A DNA stretch of 5,018 bases. Source: Candidatus Methanomethylophilaceae archaeon (lineage in GTDB: Archaea; Thermoplasmatota; Thermoplasmata; Methanomassiliicoccales; Methanomethylophilaceae). The first letter of the stretch is position 1; each line of letters begins with the position of its first letter. The position numbers and the translations under genes are program-made. Below are positions 1 to 5,018 of this stretch, piece by piece. The stretch lies in assembly GCA_016296195.1 (NCBI GenBank), contig JAEDJU010000106.1, forward strand, positions 1 to 5,018. The letters are read 5' to 3'. Below the pieces are notes generated by a model. The model was not told the origin of the DNA. It ran no database searches and was given only the letters and a program-made list of their open reading frames with translations.

Positions 1-755
1 CCCCGATGAACGGGTTCGTCAGCGAGTGGCTGATGCTCCAGACCCTCCTGGGAACGGATGCGGTAGACAGCACCATGCGTGTCGCCATGCCGTTGCTGGT
101 GGCGATGATGGGTGTCTGCGGTATGATCGTGGCAACATCCTATGCCAGACTCTACGGTTTCATATTCCTGGGACGCCCCCGTTCCGAGGGTGCCGCCAAA
201 CCCAGGCCCATGAGGAAGGGCTCCATCCTGCCCCTGATATGCCTCGCGGCGATGTGCGTCGGAATGGGTATCCTGTCCATCCCCCTGATGGACTCCATGA
301 ACTCCGGTATATCCTATCTCCTGGGATCCGACATGGCCTACCGCGACGGGATGTCCGGAACGCTCATGCCCCTCACCATGGGGATCCTCCTGGCCGGATG
401 CGTCCTTGTCATCTTCCTGATGCTCAGGGTCACCCACAAGAAAACGGAGATCTACGAGACATGGGGATGCGGAGGCACCCTCGACGAGAGGATGCAGTAC
501 TCCTCCGAGGGATTCTCGCAGCCCATCGTCCGCGTGTTCCACCCCATCTACCAGGACGTCTCCGAGAAGAAGGGCGACAAGTACAGCACCCTCTTCGTGG
601 AACCCTTCGTCAAATACATCTACAGACCCTTCGGACACGTCATCACCTATGTGTCCCAGCAGGTCACCCGTCTCCAGACAGGAAACATCCAATCCTATCT
701 GGGCTACATCCTGGTCACGCTCGTCGTGGCCCTCCTGGCGGTGAGGCTCCTATGA
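1..755 (+). CDS. hyfB: HyfB/HycC-like antiporter-type membrane subunit, 3' part only
   Basis: C-terminal part of a proton-translocating, NuoL-related subunit of a Hyf-type membrane complex. The reading frame is open from the first full codon at base 3, and the ATG at base 6 is internal: it sits in the family motif P(L/M)NGFVSEWL, which belongs to a late transmembrane helix. About 250 residues remain of a protein usually 600-680 long. The motif's Glu (codon 24-26) occupies the place of the ion-path Lys/Glu of TM12. Three hydrophobic helices follow (about 81-150, 225-300 and 363-430), then a polar loop carrying the HycC/HyfB signature TWGCGG (Trp at 462, Cys at 468) followed by MQYSSEGFSQP, and a last C-terminal helix at about 690-750. 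The stop overlaps the next start as ATGA. Family assignment is confident. The missing N-terminal part means the TM5 Glu and TM7 Lys cannot be checked. Confidence 0.93.
   Translation, partial: PMNGFVSEWLMLQTLLGTDAVDSTMRVAMPLLVAMMGVCGMIVATSYARLYGFIFLGRPRSEGAAKPRPMRKGSILPLICLAAMCVGMGILSIPLMDSMNSGISYLLGSDMAYRDGMSGTLMPLTMGILLAGCVLVIFLMLRVTHKKTEIYETWGCGGTLDERMQYSSEGFSQPIVRVFHPIYQDVSEKKGDKYSTLFVEPFVKYIYRPFGHVITYVSQQVTRLQTGNIQSYLGYILVTLVVALLAVRLL
740..746 (+). promoter_or_regulatory. Probable ribosome binding site for hyfC-like gene
   Basis: GGTGAGG lies inside the last codons of the hyfB-like gene, and the segment GGTGA is 7 bases before the ATG at 752. It supports the start that gives the 4-base ATGA overlap with the upstream stop, and hence translational coupling. 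This is a match by eye to the archaeal/bacterial anti-Shine-Dalgarno complement only. Confidence 0.5.
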
Positions 756-1696
756 TCTGGCAGGAAATCATCATAGAATTGATCCAGGCCGCGGTGCTCA
801 TCGCGATAGCACCCCTCATGTCCGGGATCGTGTCCAAGTTCAAGGCACGCATGCAGAAGAGGACCGGGGCGAGCATATTCCAGCCCTACAGGGACCTCGC
901 CAAGCTCTTCAGGAAGGATTCCGTCAAGTCCAGGAGCTGTTCCTGGGTCTTCCGTGCGGTACCGTACGTGTGCATGGCATCCATGGTCGTCCTGGCCATG
1001 ATGACGCCGTTCGTCTACACCGGCGTCCTGGCACCCTTCGGGGACCTTGTGGCCGTGGTCTACCTGTTCACCATGTTCAGGTTCTCCATGGTCCTGGGAG
1101 GTCTCGAGGGAGGTTCCACCTTCGGAGGCATGGGAAGCAGCAGGGAGATGATGATGTCCGTGCTGATCGAACCCGCCCTCCTCCTGGCCATCGCTACGCT
1201 CGCGGTCATCTCCGGTGCCGGAACAGACATGGACGGCATCTCCGCGAACATCGCAGGGATGGGACTCGCAGCCATCACCCCCGCACTCATCCTCGCGGGA
1301 GCATCCTTCATGATCACCCTCCTGGCCGAGAACGCCAGGATACCCTTCGACAACCCCACCACCCATCTGGAGCTCACCATGGTCCACGAGGCCATGATGC
1401 TGGAGTACTCCGGACGCGGACTCGCCATGATGGAGCTCTCCTCCATGATGAGACTGACCATCTTCATGGCCATGATGGGGTCCCTGTTCTTCCCCTGGGG
1501 GATCGCATCCGACATCACCGTCGCATCACTGGTCACATCCGCCGTCGTCATGGCGGTCAAGATGGTCCTGGTGGCGTTCATCCTCTCCCTCGTGGAATCC
1601 GCACTGTGCAAGACCAGGCTCTTCAAGACGCCCAACCTGCTGACGGCATCCTTCACGCTGTCGCTCCTGGCGATGATATCGCTGTACATCCTGTGA
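752..1696 (+). CDS. hyfC: HyfC/HycD-like (NuoH family) membrane subunit
   Basis: Complete 314-residue subunit, close to E. coli HyfC and HycD (about 307-315). In this family it anchors the peripheral redox arm to the membrane arm and passes conformational or electrostatic coupling to the antiporter-like subunits. About eight hydrophobic helices are visible. After helix 1, residues 36-55 (KRTGASIFQPYRDLAKLFRK) match the NuoH/HyfC cytosolic loop R-GP-x-LQxYRDxxKL, although the usual GP reads GA here. The second signature, residues 193-221, keeps ENARIPFDNP, Glu207, Glu213 and the EYSG end (Glu218), so the acidic loop that faces the redox arm in NuoH is intact. The ATG at 752 is chosen because it overlaps the upstream stop and has GGTGA seven bases before it. 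A longer open frame continues upstream, but only as an out-of-frame reading of the hyfB-like gene. The protein is methionine-rich around residues 210-245. Confidence 0.95.
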   Translation: MIWQEIIIELIQAAVLIAIAPLMSGIVSKFKARMQKRTGASIFQPYRDLAKLFRKDSVKSRSCSWVFRAVPYVCMASMVVLAMMTPFVYTGVLAPFGDLVAVVYLFTMFRFSMVLGGLEGGSTFGGMGSSREMMMSVLIEPALLLAIATLAVISGAGTDMDGISANIAGMGLAAITPALILAGASFMITLLAENARIPFDNPTTHLELTMVHEAMMLEYSGRGLAMMELSSMMRLTIFMAMMGSLFFPWGIASDITVASLVTSAVVMAVKMVLVAFILSLVESALCKTRLFKTPNLLTASFTLSLLAMISLYIL

Positions 1697-1706
1697 GGCT
1701 GAGAGA

Positions 1707-2366
1707 ATGGAAGCAACATTGATAGCGAATCTGATAGACCTCTGTGCGGTCATGATGCTGCTGACCTCTGTGATGGCCGTCGCCACCACACGCATGAGGT
1801 CCCTGGTCAGCCTGTTCTCACTCCAGTCCGTCTTCCTGGCGGCACTGGCGTTCATCGTGGCCTACTCCTCCGGGAACAACCACATCTACATCATGTGCGC
1901 CCTGACCGTCGCACTCAAGGTGATCGTGATGCCGAAGATGCTCACGTACATCATGAGCAAGATCCACGTGGACAAGGAGGTGGAGCTCAGCATAGGCATC
2001 CCCGGGTCCCTGCTGGCATCCGGACTCATGATCATCCTCTCCTACTACATCACCGAGCCCCTGCTCTCATCCATCGAGACCGTCGAGAGGAACTGTCTCG
2101 CACTCTCTGTGTCCATCATCCTCATCGGACTGCTCATGATGAGCACCAGGAGGAAGGCCATCACGGAGACCGTCGGTCTGCTGATGATGGAGAACGGACT
2201 CTTCCTGGGTGCGATAGCACTCTCCCACGGAATGCCCCTGATCGTCGAGATCGGAGCGTTCTTCGATGTCATGGTCGCCGTGATCATCATCGGTATCTTC
2301 GCCTACAGGATCAACAGGTCGTTCAACTCGGTCGACACATCCTTCCTCAGGAGGCTCAGGGAATGA
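1707..2366 (+). CDS. hyfE: HyfE-like membrane subunit with NuoK-like C-terminal half
   Basis: Complete 219-residue, highly hydrophobic protein, about the length of E. coli HyfE (216). In Hyf, Mbh-related and Ehr complexes this subunit sits in the membrane arm between the NuoH-like and antiporter-like subunits. The C-terminal half resembles NuoK. Glu162 in MMENGLFLGA and Glu181 in GMPLIVEIGAFFDV match the paired membrane glutamates of that family, and Asp187 follows. The sequence then runs into a basic tail that ends near RRLRE. The N-terminal half has a conserved-looking basic stretch around residues 72-90 (LKVIVMPKML and following). It begins 10 bases after the hyfC-like stop, with GAGG (1695-1698) eight bases before the ATG, and ends with an ATGA overlap with the next gene. 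All visible key acidic residues are retained, in contrast to the neighbouring HyfF-like protein. Confidence 0.93.
   Translation: MEATLIANLIDLCAVMMLLTSVMAVATTRMRSLVSLFSLQSVFLAALAFIVAYSSGNNHIYIMCALTVALKVIVMPKMLTYIMSKIHVDKEVELSIGIPGSLLASGLMIILSYYITEPLLSSIETVERNCLALSVSIILIGLLMMSTRRKAITETVGLLMMENGLFLGAIALSHGMPLIVEIGAFFDVMVAVIIIGIFAYRINRSFNSVDTSFLRRLRE
2349..2354 (+). promoter_or_regulatory. Strong ribosome binding site for hyfF-like gene
   Basis: AGGAGG sits in the last codons of the hyfE-like gene (within FLRRLRE), with an 8-base spacer to the ATG at 2363. It fixes the start of the hyfF-like gene at the ATGA overlap, although an open frame continues much further upstream. The bases serve as both Arg codons and a Shine-Dalgarno sequence. 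Confidence 0.65.
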
Positions 2367-3829
2367 CACTCTCGATACTGCTCATGCTCCTGGCGATGGT
2401 CGTCTCGGCCGTCGCATGCATCGCACTCCGCAACAGGAGGATCGTGACGACACTGCAACCTATCTGCTGTCTCATCATCCTCATCCTCGCACTGAACCTG
2501 TGCATCCCCGTCCTCAACGGCGAGAACGTCGACGAGGGCGTGTTCTACATGGACGCCATGTCCGCCGTGTTCATGCTCCTGGTGGGATTCGTCGGTCTGA
2601 TGGCATCCATATACTCCAGGGCATACATCGGATTGGAGCACGAGGAGGGCAAGGTCAACGGCAAGGAACAGGGACAGTACTACTGTCTCCTGGTGGTGTT
2701 CATCTCGGTCATGATGCTGACCTTCTCGGTCCGCTCCATGGCAATCGTATGGCTCGGTGTCGGTGCCACAACACTGGTCTCCACCTTCCTGGTGGGATTC
2801 TACTCCAGCGAGGAGTCCACCGAGGCCGCATGGAAGTACATCATCCTGTGCTCCGTCGGAATCACCATCGCACTGGCGGGATTCACCCTGGTCTACGCAT
2901 CCACCGTCGGCGTCATAGATTCGGAATCGTCCCTGGACTGGCCCGCACTCATGGCCGCGGCATCGGAACTCGACCCCACCATGATGAAGATGGCCATGGT
3001 CCTGATCATCGTCGGTTTCGGAACCAAGGTCGGTTTCGTGCCGATGCACACCTGGCTTCCGGACGCACACAGCCAGGCCCCCAGCCCCGTCAGCGGTCTC
3101 CTGTCCGCCGTGCTGCTCAACTGCGCCATGTACGGCATACTCAGGTTCTACTCCGTGTCGGAGATTGTGAACCCCGGTTTCGCATCCACCATCATGCTGG
3201 TGTTCGGACTCCTGTCCTTGGGTGCGGCGGCGTTCTTCATCGTCTCCGCAAGGGACCTGAAGAGGATGCTCGCCTACTCATCCATTGAGAACATGGGTCT
3301 GATCGCCATCGGATTCGGTATCGGAACCCCTCTGGCGATAACAGGCGCCATAATACAGATGGTGGCTCACTCCATCACCAAGCCCATCCTGTTCTTCTCC
3401 GCGGGTAACATCATCCAATCCTACGGGACCCGCAACATGGACATGATCAGAGGTGTCGGGAAGAGCATGCCCTTCACAGGGTTCATGATGGCTGCTGGAA
3501 CCCTAGCGATCATCGGTGTCCCCCCGTTCGCCGTCTTCATCGGAGAGCTCACCCTTCTCTCGGCATCCCTGGAATCGGGAATGCTGTGGGTCACGGTCAT
3601 ATCCGTCGCACTCCTGGCGATAGTCTTCGCAGGATTCGTCAAGCACATATTCCCCATGCTCTCCGGCGATGCCGGAAGGGAGATTGAGAAACACGCCTGC
3701 TTCTCCAGGCACGCACCCTTGGCGGTGCTGTTCGTCTGCACCCTCCTCATGGGAATCTTCATGCCAGACACCATGAGGGAGTGGCTGGAGAACGTCGTAT
3801 CCATCCTCAGCGGGGTGGTCTATCTATGA
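2363..3829 (+). CDS. hyfF: HyfF-like (NuoN/NuoL family) antiporter-type membrane subunit
   Basis: Complete 488-residue polytopic protein, a little shorter than E. coli HyfF (526). It belongs to the Mrp-antiporter-like proton/sodium-translocating subunits of complex I relatives. Strong HyfF signatures are the stretch from ATTL (135-138) to AAWKYIILCSVGI, GTKVGFVPMHTWLPDAHSQA (220 onward), LKRMLAYSSIENMGL, and AHSITKPILFFSAGNI (His336, Lys340). The TM7 lysine of the ion path is Lys222 and the TM12 position is Glu395 (IGVPPFAVFIGE), as in HyfF and NuoM. The odd point is the TM5 glutamate: E. coli HyfF, as I recall it, reads WAAIEATTL, whereas this protein reads WLGVGATTL, with Gly134 in place of Glu. 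No acidic residue lies nearby within that helix. The start at 2363 is set by AGGAGG and the ATGA overlap. The stop overlaps the hyfG-like start in the same way. Confidence 0.94.
   Translation: MTLSILLMLLAMVVSAVACIALRNRRIVTTLQPICCLIILILALNLCIPVLNGENVDEGVFYMDAMSAVFMLLVGFVGLMASIYSRAYIGLEHEEGKVNGKEQGQYYCLLVVFISVMMLTFSVRSMAIVWLGVGATTLVSTFLVGFYSSEESTEAAWKYIILCSVGITIALAGFTLVYASTVGVIDSESSLDWPALMAAASELDPTMMKMAMVLIIVGFGTKVGFVPMHTWLPDAHSQAPSPVSGLLSAVLLNCAMYGILRFYSVSEIVNPGFASTIMLVFGLLSLGAAAFFIVSARDLKRMLAYSSIENMGLIAIGFGIGTPLAITGAIIQMVAHSITKPILFFSAGNIIQSYGTRNMDMIRGVGKSMPFTGFMMAAGTLAIIGVPPFAVFIGELTLLSASLESGMLWVTVISVALLAIVFAGFVKHIFPMLSGDAGREIEKHACFSRHAPLAVLFVCTLLMGIFMPDTMREWLENVVSILSGVVYL
3812..3818 (+). promoter_or_regulatory. 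Possible ribosome binding site for hyfG-like gene
   Basis: GGGGTGG in the final codons of the hyfF-like gene ends seven bases before the ATG at 3826. It is a moderate match to a Shine-Dalgarno sequence. Together with the ATGA overlap it favours Met1 over the internal Met20 as the start. Confidence 0.4.
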
Positions 3830-5018
3830 TATCATCCGACATCCAGGTCGAGAGGGAGCAGGTGCTCCAGGAATGCATAGTCATGGTCGGGAACGGATTC
3901 CGCCTCATGACCATGTTCGCCCACGAGGACCCCTCTGGGCAGATCATCAACATACTTTTCAGGAAGAAGGACAGGGTCGCCAGGATATCCTACAGGCCGG
4001 GACAGTCCGCCGTACCCATATCCGGTGACATCCCCTCCGCGCTCCCGTTCGAGAGGCTCATGTCCGAGATGAGCGGCATAACCTTCGAGGACGGCCCCAG
4101 GGAACCTATAGTCTACCGCAGAAAGGGTACCGGATACCCCCTGCAGAAGGAACCATACGACAGGTCCACCGAGACCAGGATCCCCATCCCCAGGAACCAC
4201 ACCGTCGGAGACGACGTCTTCGAGATCCCCGTGGGCCCGGTCCATGCGGGTATCATCGAGCCCGGACACTTCAGGTTCAGCGTCGCTGGGGAGCCGGTGA
4301 TAGAGCTCAACCCACACCTCGGATACACCCACAGGGGTGTCGAGAAGCTGTTGGAGACCCCCGCATCCCAGGACAACTCCAGACTCGTGGAACGTATCTC
4401 CGGGGACACCTGCGTGGCGAACTGCATAGCATACTCCGAGATGATGGAGTCAGGAACGGAGATCCCCAGGAGGGCGAAGTTCATCCGTGTCATCCTCGCC
4501 GAGATGGAGAGGCTGTACAACCACATCGGAGGGGTCGCCGGCGTCTGCACCGACACCGCGTTCACCGTCCCATCCGCCATCGGCGGGGGGATCCAGGAGA
4601 AGGTCTTCAGGATGAACGTGGGTCTGACGAAGCACAGACAGTTGATGAACAGCGTCGTCCCCGGAGGGGTCCGCAGGGACATCTCCCAGGCCAAACTGAA
4701 GGAGCTGGACGACTTCCTCATCACATTGAAGTTCGAGATGGAGGACCTGGCCGAGATGATGGAGAGCCCCGCACTCCTGGACAGGATGGAGACCACCGGT
4801 GTCCTGAAGAGGGACAAGGCATGGGAGATCGGAGTGGTCGGACCCATCGCCAGGGCCAGCGGACTCAACGTCGATGTCAGGAAGGGTGTGAGATACGAAT
4901 GCTACGGTGACCTGGGAATGAACGTCATCACCAAGGACGCCGGCGATGTCTACGCCAGGACCCAGGTCAGGATGGGCGAGATCAACGAGTCCCTGAGCCT
5001 GATCCACCAGTGCATCCA
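3826..5018 (+). CDS. hyfG: HyfG/EhrL-like fused NuoC-NuoD large subunit lacking the first NiFe-binding CxxC, 3' truncated
   Basis: Large catalytic-type subunit of a group 4 hydrogenase-like complex. The frame is open for 397 codons and runs off the window; roughly 100 or more residues are missing. Residues 1 to about 115 form a short NuoC-like domain, with the core PSALPFERLMSEMSGITF at 70-87. The NuoD/large-subunit domain starts near GPVHAGIIEPGHFRF (137-151) and continues through HLGYTHRGVEK (164-174), VILAEMERLYNHI (222-234), GPIARASG (339-346) and GDVYARTQVR (373-382). The fold and flanks are typical, but the RxCGICxxAH motif of HycE/HyfG is RISGDTCVAN here (190-199). Ser192 and Thr195 stand at the two cysteine positions, so a NiFe centre could not be bound normally. 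Cys196 and Cys200 form a shifted CxxxC. The second, C-terminal CxxC lies outside the window. This fits an Ehr-type, non-hydrogenase relative, and the substrate is unknown. Confidence 0.93.
   Translation, partial: MISSDIQVEREQVLQECIVMVGNGFRLMTMFAHEDPSGQIINILFRKKDRVARISYRPGQSAVPISGDIPSALPFERLMSEMSGITFEDGPREPIVYRRKGTGYPLQKEPYDRSTETRIPIPRNHTVGDDVFEIPVGPVHAGIIEPGHFRFSVAGEPVIELNPHLGYTHRGVEKLLETPASQDNSRLVERISGDTCVANCIAYSEMMESGTEIPRRAKFIRVILAEMERLYNHIGGVAGVCTDTAFTVPSAIGGGIQEKVFRMNVGLTKHRQLMNSVVPGGVRRDISQAKLKELDDFLITLKFEMEDLAEMMESPALLDRMETTGVLKRDKAWEIGVVGPIARASGLNVDVRKGVRYECYGDLGMNVITKDAGDVYARTQVRMGEINESLSLIHQCI

Noticed and set aside
26..751. Upstream extension of the hyfC-like frame
   Set aside because: The frame is open back to base 26, but that part is an out-of-frame reading of the hyfB-like gene (His/Arg/Pro-rich). 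HyfC homologues begin at the Met encoded at 752, which also has a ribosome binding site.
704..1387. 227-codon open frame on the - strand opposite the hyfB/hyfC-like genes
   Set aside because: Its translation is rich in His, Asp, Glu and Gly with no recognisable domain. It is the antisense shadow of a GC-rich membrane-protein gene whose + strand product is clearly identified.
1895..2362. Upstream extension of the hyfF-like frame
   Set aside because: It overlaps the well-supported hyfE-like gene and reads as Arg/His-rich noise. AGGAGG places the true start at 2363.
3097..3135. No Lys/His in the helix after the TM7 lysine of the HyfF-like subunit
   Set aside because: E. coli HyfF also has a neutral LLSAVLLNCA segment here, so this is normal for the HyfF branch and not a further loss.
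3662..3676. Perfect inverted repeat TCCGGC-GAT-GCCGGA
   Set aside because: It has only 6-base arms, lies inside hyfF-like codons for SGDAG and has no following T-run. It is not supported as a terminator or operator.
4399..4410. Possibility that the missing CxxC reflects a frameshift or sequence error
   Set aside because: The frame is continuous, with matching family residues directly before (HRGVEK, ER) and after (IPRRAKFIR, GVCTDTAF). A local frameshift would need two compensating indels, and the substituted codons are ordinary for this genome.
4583..4591. G-rich run in the hyfG-like gene as a programmed frameshift site
   Set aside because: It encodes Gly residues in a normal position (IGGGIQEK), and the downstream frame keeps family motifs to the window end. 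There is nothing to suggest slippage.
4113..4868. 251-codon open frame on the - strand opposite the hyfG-like gene
   Set aside because: The + strand here carries conserved large-subunit motifs throughout. The reverse frame has low-complexity Ser/Pro content and no family features.

Overview
The window lies entirely inside one operon on the + strand. It encodes the membrane arm and the start of the large-subunit gene of a complex I-related, group 4 [NiFe]-hydrogenase-like (Hyf type) membrane complex. Base composition is in the high fifties % GC by eye. Arginine is written mostly as AGG, isoleucine as ATC/ATA, glycine often as GGA and serine mostly as TCC. This codon style and the Hyf-like gene content suggest a euryarchaeon, perhaps a Thermoplasmatota methanogen such as a Methanomassiliicoccales member. 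That placement is inference, because no taxonomic marker gene is present.

Layout: 1-755 is the 3' part of an hyfB-like antiporter-type subunit, whose 5' end is off the window. 752-1696 is hyfC-like (NuoH type). 1707-2366 is hyfE-like, with a NuoK-like C-terminal half. 2363-3829 is hyfF-like (NuoN/NuoL type). 3826 to the window end is an hyfG-like fused NuoC-NuoD large subunit, cut off at its 3' end after 397 codons. Three of the four junctions are identical 4-base ATGA overlaps and the fourth is a 10-base gap, so the genes are probably co-transcribed and translationally coupled. No gene-free stretch longer than 10 bases occurs. I see no RNA gene, mobile element, CRISPR array, promoter or terminator.

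How the genes work together: in this family, HyfB, HyfC, HyfE and HyfF form the ion-translocating membrane arm, and HyfG with the iron-sulfur subunits (expected downstream, off window) forms the peripheral redox arm. HyfC is the joint between the two arms.

The notable point is that this does not look like a working hydrogenase. In the HyfG-like protein, the first CxxC motif that holds the NiFe centre (RxCGIC in HycE/HyfG) is replaced by RISGDT, with Ser192 and Thr195 at the two cysteine positions. The quinone-site His and Tyr of complex I NuoD are also absent. In addition, the HyfF-like subunit has Gly134 where the TM5 glutamate of antiporter-like subunits is normally found. The operon therefore resembles the energy-converting hydrogenase-related (Ehr) complexes, which keep the hydrogenase architecture without the NiFe site and whose substrate is largely unknown.
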